Below, piece by piece: positions 47,875-59,263 of a stretch of DNA of 64,000 bases. The notes below the pieces were generated by a model that was not told where the DNA came from, did no database searches, and was given only the letters and a program-made list of their open reading frames with translations. Position 1 is the first letter of the stretch. Each line of letters starts with the position of its first letter. This DNA is from Rhizobiales bacterium 62-47 (GTDB taxonomy: Bacteria; Pseudomonadota; Alphaproteobacteria; Rhizobiales; Xanthobacteraceae). Where the stretch lies: NCBI GenBank assembly GCA_001899255.1, contig MKVX01000002.1:186001-250000 (forward strand). The letters are read 5' to 3'. The translations under genes were made by a program, and so were the position numbers.

Positions 47875-50336
47875 GCCGCGCGCTCTGGATCCTTGCCGTG
47901 CTGATGAGCCATTGGCGGCGCCATCCAATGCAATTCGCGACGCTGGTGACCGGGCTGATAGCTGCAACGGCACTGTGGAGCGGCGTCCAGGCGCTCAACC
48001 AGCAGGCGCGTGCCAGTTATGATCGCGCCGCTGCGATATTCGGCGGCACGCGCACAGCGACCCTGATCGATCCTGCCCACGCCGTTTTCCCGCAACAGCT
48101 GTTTGTCGATCTGCGCCGCGCCGGCTGGCCGGTATCGCCTGTGCTCGAAGACCGCGTGCAGATCGGCGGCCGCTCGTTTCGCCTGCTCGGCATCGATCCG
48201 GTGACGTTGCCGCCGGAAGCCGCGGCAATATCCACGGTCGGTCCGCGCCAGCTTGCTGCCTTCATTGCACCGCCCGGCCGCACGCTGGTGGCGCCGGAAA
48301 CACTTCAGGATCTCGGCCTGCGCGATGGCGCGACACCGCAACTCAATGACACCGTGACGCTGCCGCCGCTGCAACTGGAGCCGCGACTCGCGCCCGGCGT
48401 GCTGGTGATGGACATCGGCATGGCGCAACGCGCGCTCAACAAGCCGAATGAGATCTCGCGACTGCTGGTGGGGCAACAAACACAAGGGATGCGGCCGCCG
48501 CTGGAATCGATCACCGGCAGCACGCTGCAACTGGTACAGCCCGATGCCGAGAGCGACCTCGCGCGTTTGACCGACAGCTTCCATCTCAATCTCACGGCAT
48601 TCGGCCTGCTGTCGTTCCTCGTCGGCCTGTTCATCGTCAATTCGGCCGTCGGCCTCGCCTTCGAACAACGGCTGCCGACGATCCGCACGTTGCGCGCCTG
48701 CGGGGCTTCCTTGCGCATGCTTACCGCGGTGCTGATCGCCGAACTGGTCGCGATCTCGCTCGCCGCCGGACTATTGGGCCTGATCGGCGGATACCTGATC
48801 GCGGCGGCCTTGCTGCCGGACGTTGCCGCCAGCCTGCGCGGCTTGTATGGCGCGCGCATCCCCGGACAACTGGCGCTCGATCCGCAATGGTGGCTGTCCG
48901 GTCTGGCGATGAGCACACTTGGCGCGCTTGCTGCGGCGGCTTCGAGCTTCGTCAAGATGGCGCGGCTTCCGGTACTGGCCGCGGCGATGCCGGCAGCATG
49001 GCACGAAACCCAGCAGCGCTGGCTGCGCTTGCAAGGCGGCCTCGCAATGTCGATGATCTTCACTGCGGCGGGAATGGCATGGTTCGGCGACAGCCTGATG
49101 TCGGGATTTGCGCTGCTCGCAACGCTGCTGCTGGGCGCAGCGTTGGCGCTGCCGGTGGTCCTCGACGCGACACTGGACATGGGCGCACGCTGGAGCCGCG
49201 GCCCGCTAATCAACTGGTCTTGGGCCGACAGCCGCCAGCAATTGCCCGGCCTGTCGCTGGCCTTGATGGCGCTGCTGCTGGCGCTTGCGGTCAATGTCGG
49301 TGTCGGCACCATGGTGAGCAGTTTCAGCACCACATTCTTGCGCTGGCTCGACGGCCGCTTGGCCGCTGACGTCTACATCAGTGCGACGACAGACGCGCAG
49401 GCATCCGCCATCAAGGCGTGGCTTGCCCAGCGCCACGACATCGACGCCGTCTTGCCGAGCGGACGCGCCGAGGTGCAGATCGACGGCGCGCCCGTGGAAA
49501 TCCTCGGGCTTGCCGATCACGCCACCTATCGCGACCGCTGGCCACTGCTGCAAGCCACTGCCAACGTCTGGGACAAGTTGCGCGACGGCGATGCCGCGCT
49601 GGTCAGCGAGCAACTCGCGCGCCGTCTCAAGCTCGACGTCGGCGGGCGCTTGCCGATCCTCACGCCGGCGGGTCCGTGGTCGCTGGGAATCGTCGGCGTC
49701 TATGCCGACTACGGCAATCCCAAGGGACAGTTCGCGGTGAATGTCGATGCCATGTTCGAGCATTTTCCCGAAGCTCTTCGAACCCGCTTCGGACTGCGCG
49801 TCGCACCTGCGCATATCGATACGGTGGTCAACGCGCTGCGGAGACAATTCGACCTCGACAGTCGCCAGTTGGCGGATCAGGCCACGGTGAAGACCGAATC
49901 GAAGCGCATCTTTAATCGCACCTTTGCCGTCACCACCGCGCTCAATGCGTTCACGCTTGGCGTCGCAGGCATCGCGCTGTTGACCAGTCTGCTGACGTTG
50001 GGCAATGCGCGACTGCCGCAGCTTGCGCCATTGTGGGCCATCGGGCTGACACGCCGTCGTCTCGCAGCCATCGAACTGGCCAAGACCATGGCTGTGGCGC
50101 TAGTGACGGCACTGCTGGCTTTGCCGCTCGGTCTTGTCGTGGCGTGGTGCCTGATCGCCGTGGTCAACGTTAAGGCGTTCGGCTGGAGGCTGCCGTTTCA
50201 GATGTTTCCATTGCAAATGCTGACATTGCTCGGCGTCGCTATGGTTGCGGCATTGTGCGCTACGCTGCTGCCGGTGCTCAAGCTGGCGCGCATGCAGCCG
50301 GCAAAACTCATCAGGATCTTTGCCGATGAGCGCTGA
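47871..50336 (+). CDS. FtsX-type ABC transporter permease, AttF/AttG-like
   Basis: An 821-aa inner-membrane protein with two FtsX modules: one membrane helix near residues 20-40, a periplasmic domain to about 235, a bundle of helices (GLLSFLVGLFIVNSAVGLAF, LTAVLIAELVAISLAAGLLG), a second half with LALMALLLALAVNVGVGTMV, another periplasmic domain near 500-670, and terminal helices (LPLGLVVAWCLIAVVNVKAF). It belongs to the MacB/LolCE mechanotransmission class rather than a classical pump. In Agrobacterium-type att clusters the permease may be split in two genes; here it is one protein. ATG 47871 overlaps the ATPase stop. Confidence 0.88.
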   Translation: MSRALWILAVLMSHWRRHPMQFATLVTGLIAATALWSGVQALNQQARASYDRAAAIFGGTRTATLIDPAHAVFPQQLFVDLRRAGWPVSPVLEDRVQIGGRSFRLLGIDPVTLPPEAAAISTVGPRQLAAFIAPPGRTLVAPETLQDLGLRDGATPQLNDTVTLPPLQLEPRLAPGVLVMDIGMAQRALNKPNEISRLLVGQQTQGMRPPLESITGSTLQLVQPDAESDLARLTDSFHLNLTAFGLLSFLVGLFIVNSAVGLAFEQRLPTIRTLRACGASLRMLTAVLIAELVAISLAAGLLGLIGGYLIAAALLPDVAASLRGLYGARIPGQLALDPQWWLSGLAMSTLGALAAAASSFVKMARLPVLAAAMPAAWHETQQRWLRLQGGLAMSMIFTAAGMAWFGDSLMSGFALLATLLLGAALALPVVLDATLDMGARWSRGPLINWSWADSRQQLPGLSLALMALLLALAVNVGVGTMVSSFSTTFLRWLDGRLAADVYISATTDAQASAIKAWLAQRHDIDAVLPSGRAEVQIDGAPVEILGLADHATYRDRWPLLQATANVWDKLRDGDAALVSEQLARRLKLDVGGRLPILTPAGPWSLGIVGVYADYGNPKGQFAVNVDAMFEHFPEALRTRFGLRVAPAHIDTVVNALRRQFDLDSRQLADQATVKTESKRIFNRTFAVTTALNAFTLGVAGIALLTSLLTLGNARLPQLAPLWAIGLTRRRLAAIELAKTMAVALVTALLALPLGLVVAWCLIAVVNVKAFGWRLPFQMFPLQMLTLLGVAMVAALCATLLPVLKLARMQPAKLIRIFADER

Positions 50337-51414
50337 CCGTCGTCTCACACGCCGAGCCTTTACGAGCGGCCTTACGTCGTTCGGGCTCGGCGCGTCGTCC
50401 GCGTTTGCCCAAGGCTTTGCTGGACTGGGCGGCGAAGCCACGGGTTTCGCGCCGGTCGTTCCCGGCCGCCAACTGGTTTTTCCTGCCGACTTCGGCGCGC
50501 ATCCGGCGTTCCGCATCGAGTGGTGGTACGTCACCGCCAATCTGCGCGACGCCAACGGCACAGACTATGGCGCGCAGTGGACGCTGTTTCGGCAAGCGAC
50601 CGCACCGCCACCACAACAGGAAGGCTGGGCCAATCAGCAAATCTGGATGGGCCACGCAGCCGTCACCAGCGCCGCCACGCACCGCTTCGCCGAGACCTTC
50701 GCCCGCGGCGGCATCGGCCAGGCGGGTGTCCACATCCAACCGTTTCATGCCTGGATCGACAGTTGGGACATGGCGGCGATCGCGCCGATGAACGATGCGA
50801 CACTGGCGCCGCTGCAATTGTCGGCACGCGGCACCGATTTCAGTTACGCGTTACGCCTCGACGCGACGCAGCCACTGGTGTTGCAGGGTGACGGCGGCTA
50901 CAGCAAGAAATCCGAGCGTGGCCAGGCCTCGTATTACTTCAGCCAGCCCTATTTCAGCGCCAGCGGCACGCTCGCGCTCGACGGCAAGCCCATCGCCGTG
51001 ACCGGCCACGCATGGATGGACCGCGAGTGGAGCAGCCAGCCGCTGGCCTCCGACCAGACAGGCTGGGACTGGTTCTCGCTGCATCTCGCGTCCGGCGACA
51101 AGGTGATGCTGTTCCGGCTGCGGCACGCCGATGGCCAGCACTATTTCGCCGGCAACTGGATCGGGCGCGACGGAAAATCGGTTCAGCTTGCGCCAAGCGC
51201 CATCGTCATGACGCCGACCGCATCGACAACTATCGGCAACCGCAAACTGCCGACGCAGTGGCGCATCGCCATGGCGGAACGCGGCCTTACGATCGACTGC
51301 ACGCCGCTCAACGCGCAAAGCTGGATGGGCACGAGCTTTCCCTATTGGGAAGGTCCGATCACATTCCACGGCAGCCATAGCGGTGTCGGCTATCTGGAAA
51401 TGACGGGATATTGA
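50326..51414 (+). CDS. attH: Exported lipocalin-like hydrolase, AttH/CrtC family
   Basis: A 362-aa exported protein. A twin-arginine signal is visible (RRLTRRAFTSGLTSFGLGAS, cleavage near SAFA). The first lipocalin-like domain has VFPADFGAHPAFRIEWWYVT followed by ANLRDANG, and the second has VTGHAWMDREWSSQPLASDQ and TGWDWFSLHLASGDKVMLFR. These are signatures of the AttH/hydroxyneurosporene synthase (CrtC) superfamily. Carotenoid genes are absent, so carotenoid hydration is unlikely; a lipid-handling role with the adjacent ABC exporter is more plausible. ATG 50326 overlaps the permease 3' end by 11 bases. A strong terminator follows. Confidence 0.85.
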   Translation: MSADRRLTRRAFTSGLTSFGLGASSAFAQGFAGLGGEATGFAPVVPGRQLVFPADFGAHPAFRIEWWYVTANLRDANGTDYGAQWTLFRQATAPPPQQEGWANQQIWMGHAAVTSAATHRFAETFARGGIGQAGVHIQPFHAWIDSWDMAAIAPMNDATLAPLQLSARGTDFSYALRLDATQPLVLQGDGGYSKKSERGQASYYFSQPYFSASGTLALDGKPIAVTGHAWMDREWSSQPLASDQTGWDWFSLHLASGDKVMLFRLRHADGQHYFAGNWIGRDGKSVQLAPSAIVMTPTASTTIGNRKLPTQWRIAMAERGLTIDCTPLNAQSWMGTSFPYWEGPITFHGSHSGVGYLEMTGY

Positions 51415-51477
51415 CCGGGGGTCCGTCGCGTCCCTACAAGCGGGAACGGCAGCGCGCATGGCAGAACGCTGAATGCG

Positions 51478-51525
51478 AAACGGGGTGGAGTGAGAGCTGT
51501 GCGCCCACTCCACCCCGTTTCTTTT
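51478..51525. terminator. Strong intrinsic terminator between attH and the binding-protein gene
   Basis: AAACGGGGTGGAGTG (51478-51492) and CACTCCACCCCGTTT (51506-51520) are exact 15-base inverted repeats with a 13-base loop, followed by CTTTTTC on the plus strand. It ends the att operon and can also serve the convergent minus-strand gene. Confidence 0.88.
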
Positions 51526-51567
51526 TCAACAGCTTGACCCTCTCCGCAAGGAGAAGACCAAGATCGC

Positions 51568-52779
51568 TTACTTAGTCAGCGGGCAACCGCTCTTGTCCGC
51601 GGTCGGGTAAGCGGTGTCACCCGGAACGGTGGCGAGCAGCTTGTAGTAGTCCCAATCGCGCTTGCTCTCTTCCGGCTTCTTGACTTCGAACAGATAGAGA
51701 TCCGAAACCATACGGCCGTTGGCCAGCACCTTGCCCTTGGCGGTGAAGGCGTCCTCGACCGGGAGTTCCTTCAGCTTCTTGACCACGGCATCGCTGTCCT
51801 TGGTGCCCGCGGCCTTCACGGCCTTGAGGTACGACAGCGTCGCCGAATAGGTGCCAGCCTGGATCATGCTCGGCATGCGGCCGGTGCGCTTGTAGAAGCG
51901 TTCGGAGAACGCGCGCGTCTTGTCGTTGAGGTCCCAGTAGAAGCTCTCGGTGAGCACCAGGCCCTGCGCGGCCTTCAGACCGAGGCCATGCACTTCCGAT
52001 GCAGTGAGCAGCAGGCCTGCAACCTTCTGACCACCGGCGACGATGCCGAATTCCGCCGCCTGCTTCACCGAGTTGATGGTATCGACGCCGGCATTGGCCA
52101 AGCCGATGACCTTGGCCTTCGAACTCTGCGCCTGCAGCAGGAACGACGAGAAGTCCGACGAGTTGAGCGGATGACGGACAGCGCCGAGCACCTTACCGCC
52201 GTTGGCGGTGACGATCTCGCCGGTATCCTTCTCCAGCGCATGGCCGAAGGCGTAATCCGCCGTCAGGAAGAACCAGGTGTCGCCACCGGCCTTCACCAGC
52301 GCGCCGCCGGTGCCGACCGCCAGCGCGTGGGTATCGAACGCCCAGTGGAAACCGTAGGGCGAGCACGATGCGCCGGTGATCGCCGACGATGCTGCGCCGA
52401 CGACGATGTCGATCTTCTTCTTTTCCTTGGTGACTTCCTGCACCGCCAGCGCCACCGACGAGGTGGTCAATTCGGTGATCATGTCGACACCTTCGGTGTC
52501 GTACCAGCGACGGGCAATCGCCGAAGCCAGATCCGGCTTGTTCTGATGGTCGGCCGAAACGATTTCGACCTTTTGGCCAAGCACTTCGCCGCCGAAATCC
52601 TCGACCGCCATCTTGGCGGCTTCGATCGAAGTCTTTCCGCCGTAGTCAGCGTACACGCCGGATTGATCGTTCAGAATGCCGATCTTGACACCCTGTGCCA
52701 ATGCAGGCGCCGCGGCGAGCAGACTGCATGTCGCCACAGCGGCCGACAATGTTCCAAGCTTCCTGAGTCCAGGTATCAT
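51568..52779 (-). CDS. Liv-type ABC transporter substrate-binding protein (orphan)
   Basis: A 403-aa periplasmic binding protein (Peripla_BP_6). The signal peptide is near residues 10-28 (GTLSAAVATCSLLAAAPALA). The mature start is GVKIGILNDQSGVYADYGGK, with VDMITELTTSSVALAVQEVT, FFLTADYAFGHALEKDTGEI and AKVIGLANAGVDTINSVKQA typical of the group that binds branched amino acids, amides or aromatic acids. GGGAGG lies 6 bases before ATG 52779. No permease or ATPase is adjacent on this strand; it may share the Liv system at 54.6-58 kb or a distant one. Ligand unknown. Confidence 0.88.
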   Translation of the reverse strand: MIPGLRKLGTLSAAVATCSLLAAAPALAQGVKIGILNDQSGVYADYGGKTSIEAAKMAVEDFGGEVLGQKVEIVSADHQNKPDLASAIARRWYDTEGVDMITELTTSSVALAVQEVTKEKKKIDIVVGAASSAITGASCSPYGFHWAFDTHALAVGTGGALVKAGGDTWFFLTADYAFGHALEKDTGEIVTANGGKVLGAVRHPLNSSDFSSFLLQAQSSKAKVIGLANAGVDTINSVKQAAEFGIVAGGQKVAGLLLTASEVHGLGLKAAQGLVLTESFYWDLNDKTRAFSERFYKRTGRMPSMIQAGTYSATLSYLKAVKAAGTKDSDAVVKKLKELPVEDAFTAKGKVLANGRMVSDLYLFEVKKPEESKRDWDYYKLLATVPGDTAYPTADKSGCPLTK

Positions 52780-54542
<1,763 letters not shown>

Positions 54543-54576
54543 CCGCCGCGCGTTACATATACGCACCGATAACAAC

Positions 54577-54613
54577 CCCCGGCGCCGACGTATCGGCGCC
54601 GGGGTTTCATTTT
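54577..54613 (+). terminator. Intrinsic terminator after gdhA
   Basis: CCCCGGCGCCGA (54577-54588) and TCGGCGCCGGGG (54593-54604) form a perfect 12-bp stem with a 4-base loop, followed by TTTCATTTT. It lies 34 bases after the gdhA stop and before the end of convergent livF. Confidence 0.85.
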
Positions 54614-54632
54614 GAGCGATCTTGCGCTGCGC

Positions 54633-55329
<697 letters not shown>

Positions 55330-55343
<14 letters not shown>

Positions 55344-56085
55344 CGTTCTGTCCCAGGTAGACGCGACGCACTTCCGGATCGGTCTGAATATCGCGCGGTG
55401 AACCGTCGGCGATCAGCCGGCCATGATGCAGCACGAGAATACGATCGCTCAAGCCGAGGATCATCTTCATCTTGTGTTCGACCAGCAGAATGGTGCGCTC
55501 GCGCGCCAGCTTCTCGAGCAGCGCCACCATCTCCTTGGTTTCCTCCGGCCCCATGCCCGCGGTCGGCTCGTCCAGCAGCAACACTTCGGGATCGGAGATC
55601 AGCGCGATGGCAATTTCGAGCGCGCGCTGCTGGCCATGGGCGAGGAACTTGGCGGTCTCGTCGCGCTTGGCGGCAAGTCCGACGGAGTCCAGCGCCGCGT
55701 CCGCCCGCTCGCTGAGTTCGCGAAACCGGTTGCGGTTGGTCCAGATGTTGTAGCGCGAGCGACCGGCCTGCGCCGCGACGCGCACGTTTTCATGCACGCT
55801 GAGTTCAGGGAAAATGTTGGTGATCTGATACGACCGCGCGATGCCGAGGTGCACGAAGCGATGCTGGCGCGTTCCGACGAGATCCATGCCCTTGAAGCGG
55901 ATCGATCCGCTCGATGGCGTCAATACGCCGGACAGCACATTGAAGAACGTGCTCTTGCCGGCACCATTCGGCCCGATGATCGAGGTCACCTTGCCGGGCT
56001 CGAACTGCGCCGTCACGTCGGCAAGCGCGACGAAGCCGCCGAACCGGCGCCCGACATTTTCCACAGCGAGAAGCGGCGCACTCAT
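55330..56085 (-). CDS. livG: Liv-type ABC transporter ATP-binding protein LivG-like
   Basis: A 251-aa ATPase. LLAVENVGRRFGGFVALADV begins the protein, Walker A is SIIGPNGAGKSTFFNVLSGV, the signature lies in AKFLAHGQQRALEIAIALIS, Walker B is EVLLLDEPTAGMGPEETKEM, and LLVEHKMKMILGLSDRILVL is the LivG-type switch. ATG 56085 overlaps the livM stop by 4 bases, and the upstream extension to 56187 lies inside livM and was rejected. It pairs with LivF to drive the LivH/LivM channel. Confidence 0.92.
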
Positions 56086-57080
56086 CGGATCACCTTGGCG
56101 AGGAACGTCCCCCAGATGCCCTTGGGCAGGAACAATACGAACAGGATAAAGATCGAGCCAACGATGATCTGCCAGTGCGATGTCCACAGCGAGAACACGT
56201 CTTCCATCAACAGGAAGGCAAACGCGCCGACGAAGGGACCGAAGAAGCTACTGGCGCCGCCGAGAAGCGTCATCATCACGATCATGCCCGAGGTCTGGTA
56301 GTGCAACACATCGAGCGGCACGAAGGCCAGATGCAATGCCGACATCGTTCCGGCCAGTGCGCAGATCAAGCCGGATAAGACGAACGACAGTAACTTGGTG
56401 CGCTCGACGTCATAGCCACAGGCCCGCGCCCTCGTTTCGTTCTCGCGGATCGCTTCGATCGCCGCGCCGAACGGCGAATTGAGCACGCGCGAGACGAACC
56501 ACAGCGCCAGCGCCGCGAACACCATCAGGATGTAGTATTTGTTGACCGGGTCGAGGAAATTGATGCTGACGCCGAACAGATCGATCTTGGCGACGGTGAA
56601 ACCGCGCAGGCCGTTCTCGCCACCGGTCCACGACGATGCCTGCAACCCCACGTGATAAACCAGTTGCGCCAGGGCCAGCGTCACCATCGAGAAATAGATG
56701 CCGCGGGTGCGAATCGAGAGCCCGCCGATGACGAAGGCCAGCACGCCACCACCGACAACGCCGAGCAGCACCGCGCCATACCACGGCACGCCGAACTGCC
56801 CGATGGCGATGCCGGTGATGTAAGCGCCGGCGCCGAAGAATGCGGCGTGACCGAACGACAGCAGTCCGGTGTAGCCGAACAGCAGATTGTAACCCATCGC
56901 CAGCACGCCATAGATCAGCACGTTGACGGCAAGCGCCTTCGACGGCAGCACCCAAGGCAGCAGGCACAGGATCGCGATCGACAGCAGCACGCGCCAGGAC
57001 GTGATCGTCGCGATCAAATTCGAGGACGGCCGTTTCGCGGGAACGACGGGCGTAGCGAGAGGGACGGATTTCGTGGTCAC
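56082..57080 (-). CDS. livM: Liv-type ABC transporter permease LivM-like
   Basis: A 332-aa permease with about ten membrane helices. ALAVNVLIYGVLAMGYNLLF followed by GYTGLLSFGHAAFFGAGAYI is the family hallmark. GLSIRTRGIYFSMVTLALAQ and NSPFGAAIEAIRENETRARA followed by CGYDVERTKLLSFV form the cytoplasmic coupling loop with the EAA-like motif. The start is probably GTG 57080, with GGAG 7 bases upstream; there is no ATG in the right place, and the frame upstream runs into livH. The gap to livH is 14 bases. Confidence 0.9.
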   Translation of the reverse strand: MTTKSVPLATPVVPAKRPSSNLIATITSWRVLLSIAILCLLPWVLPSKALAVNVLIYGVLAMGYNLLFGYTGLLSFGHAAFFGAGAYITGIAIGQFGVPWYGAVLLGVVGGGVLAFVIGGLSIRTRGIYFSMVTLALAQLVYHVGLQASSWTGGENGLRGFTVAKIDLFGVSINFLDPVNKYYILMVFAALALWFVSRVLNSPFGAAIEAIRENETRARACGYDVERTKLLSFVLSGLICALAGTMSALHLAFVPLDVLHYQTSGMIVMMTLLGGASSFFGPFVGAFAFLLMEDVFSLWTSHWQIIVGSIFILFVLFLPKGIWGTFLAKVIR

Positions 57081-57094
57081 GGGGCGCTCCACGG

Positions 57095-57961
57095 TCAGGC
57101 TGTCTTGCCGAACAGGCCGCGCGGCCGGACCAGCAGAATAAGCGCCATCAGCGCGAACATCACGATCGTGCCCAGTTCCGGCGCGAACAGCGCCGTCATG
57201 CTGATGGCGATTCCCACGAGCAGGCCGGCGACCACCGAACCGAGCAAGGAGCCGAGTCCGCCGATCACCGTGACGACGAAGGCTTCGATCAGAACCAGCG
57301 AGCCCATTTCGGGATTGACCGTGCGCATCGGCCCGGCCAGCACGCCGCCCAATGCCGCGAGGCCGACACCGACGCCGAACACCAGCAGCCAAACCTTGCT
57401 GATATTGACGCCGAGCACACGCATGATGGTGGGATCGCGCGCACCGGCGCGCACGATCAGGCCGAATTTGGTTTTCTCCAGCGCCAGCCACAACAGCAGC
57501 AGAACTACCGCTACAACCACGATGACGAACAGGCGATAGATTGGGAAGTAACCGATGCCGAGGTTGGCGACGCCGGTAAGCTGCGACGGGGTCGGGAACG
57601 GAATGCCGTCATTGCCGAACACGATGCGTACCGCTTCCACCAGCACGTAACTCAAGCCGAACGTCAGCAGCAGCGGGTCGTCGACCGAGCGGCCGTAGAG
57701 TGGCCGCACCAGCAGCCACTCGATGATCATGCCGAACAATCCGATCATGATCGGCGCGACCAGCAGCCCCCACCAGAAGCTGCCGGTCAGCGAGGCGACC
57801 CAAAGGCCGCCATAGGCGCCGACCATGAACAATGCCCCGTGAGCGAAATTCACCACGCCCAGCATGCCGAAGATGATCGACAGGCCGAGCGCGGTGATAA
57901 CGAGAATCGCTCCCAGGGCCACGCCCGAGAACAGCTGAATCAGAATGAGTTCGGCATCCAT
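57095..57961 (-). CDS. livH: Liv-type ABC transporter permease LivH-like
   Basis: A 288-aa permease. It opens LILIQLFSGVALGAILVITA followed by LGLSIIFGMLGVVNFAHGAL, the conserved N-terminal block, with IRAVREN-like coupling replaced by RAGARDPTIMRVLGVNISKV as usual in LivH, and VIGGLGSLLGSVVAGLLVGI near the end. It forms the channel with LivM. It follows the binding-protein gene by 20 bases, so it belongs to the same transcript. Confidence 0.92.
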   Translation of the reverse strand: MDAELILIQLFSGVALGAILVITALGLSIIFGMLGVVNFAHGALFMVGAYGGLWVASLTGSFWWGLLVAPIMIGLFGMIIEWLLVRPLYGRSVDDPLLLTFGLSYVLVEAVRIVFGNDGIPFPTPSQLTGVANLGIGYFPIYRLFVIVVVAVVLLLLWLALEKTKFGLIVRAGARDPTIMRVLGVNISKVWLLVFGVGVGLAALGGVLAGPMRTVNPEMGSLVLIEAFVVTVIGGLGSLLGSVVAGLLVGIAISMTALFAPELGTIVMFALMALILLVRPRGLFGKTA

Positions 57962-57981
57962 GGCGTGGCCAGTCGTTGGAG

Positions 57982-59232
57982 TTAAGCAGGGAAGCCGAGT
58001 TCCTTGCAGCTACGCAACACGTCTTCCGACGGCTTCTCGTTCTCGACGATCTTGAAGAAGTCGTTGGCGCTTTTCATGTCGGCCTTCTTCTTTGATTCCA
58101 GCACGAGCACCGATTGCACCGACTGGTGATCGCACTTGCGATAGTGCTGGGCGCCCTTGGCGACGTCGTACTTCAAGCCTTCGAGCGCCGCGACCACCTT
58201 ATCGGTGTCGGGACCACCCGCGGCCTGCATCGCCAGCAGCAACGATGAGATGCCGGTGAAGCCATAGGCACCGTAATCGGTTGGGATGGCGCCGCCGTTA
58301 GCCGCGCGGAATGCATCGTTGAACGCCTTGGCGGACGGCAGCTGCTGCTCGAGCTCCCAGTAATAGTTGGCGCCGCCGACAACGCCTTCGAACACCTCGG
58401 GACCAACCGCCAGCCGCTGATTGTGCAGCAGCACCGGCACGACGATCTTCATCTGCTGCTTCATGCCGAAATCCGCCGCCTGCTTGATCGAGTTGGCTTG
58501 ATCGCGACCGAAATTGGAAATGCACAGCACGTCCGGCTTCATGGCGCGAAGGCGCGGCATCAGGGTCGAGTAATCCGGCGCCCCGATCGGGTGCAACAGT
58601 TCGCCGACGCTCTCGGCGCCGATCGTCGTCAGCGCGCGCTTGAAGCCGCGCAGCATTTCATGGCCGTAGGCGTAATCGGCGACAAGGTGAGCGACCTTGT
58701 TACCCTTCTTGATGGCGTGACGCGCCACCGCAGCTGTGGTCATGTGCGGATTGAGCGCTTCGTGGAACGTATATTTGCTGAAGTCCTTCACCTCGTTGAT
58801 GGTGTCGGACTGGCTGATCGAGACATAGATCACGCCGCGCGCACGGGTGACTTCATTGACCGCCAGTTGCACGGCGCTCGATAGTGCGCCGACCACGGCG
58901 TGGACCTTGTCCTTCTCGATCAACTCCAGCGTCCGCGTCGCCGCTTCGCCGCCGTTGAGTTTGCCGTCACGCACCAGCAGTTCGACCTTGCGGCCGGCGA
59001 CGCCGCCTTTGTCGTTGACCAGCTTGACGGCCAGCTCGGCGCTCTTGACCTGATCCTTGGCTTCCGCAGCATAGGGCCCGGTCAGCGGCGTCGGGAAGCC
59101 AATGCGGATGGTGTCGTCGGCGGCGCGCGCAACCCACGGCATCGCGATGAAGCTGGCGCCGGCGCTCAGTCCCACCAGGGCAGCGCGGCGGGAGATTTTT
59201 CGTCGTATCAGGCTGTCGATCTTGTCACTCAT
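57982..59232 (-). CDS. Liv-type ABC transporter substrate-binding protein
   Basis: A 416-aa periplasmic binding protein. The N-terminus has a twin-arginine-like signal (RRKISRRAALVGLSAGASFI, cleavage near VARA). The mature start IRIGFPTPLTGPYAAEAKDQ, VNEVTRARGVIYVSISQSDT, VAHLVADYAYGHEMLRGFKR and LCISNFGRDQANSIKQAADF are typical of Peripla_BP_6. Placement between the hydroxylase subunits and livHMGF suggests it binds the substrate or product of that hydroxylase. It follows the molybdenum-subunit gene by 31 bases. Ligand unknown. Confidence 0.9.
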   Translation of the reverse strand: MSDKIDSLIRRKISRRAALVGLSAGASFIAMPWVARAADDTIRIGFPTPLTGPYAAEAKDQVKSAELAVKLVNDKGGVAGRKVELLVRDGKLNGGEAATRTLELIEKDKVHAVVGALSSAVQLAVNEVTRARGVIYVSISQSDTINEVKDFSKYTFHEALNPHMTTAAVARHAIKKGNKVAHLVADYAYGHEMLRGFKRALTTIGAESVGELLHPIGAPDYSTLMPRLRAMKPDVLCISNFGRDQANSIKQAADFGMKQQMKIVVPVLLHNQRLAVGPEVFEGVVGGANYYWELEQQLPSAKAFNDAFRAANGGAIPTDYGAYGFTGISSLLLAMQAAGGPDTDKVVAALEGLKYDVAKGAQHYRKCDHQSVQSVLVLESKKKADMKSANDFFKIVENEKPSEDVLRSCKELGFPA

Positions 59233-59263
59233 GATTTCCTCCTCCTCGATTGTGCTTGTTTCG

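Noticed and set aside
50326-51414. Carotenoid 1,2-hydratase (crtC)
   Set aside because: The superfamily match is real, but no carotenoid gene is nearby and the partner genes are an ABC exporter, which fits AttH better.
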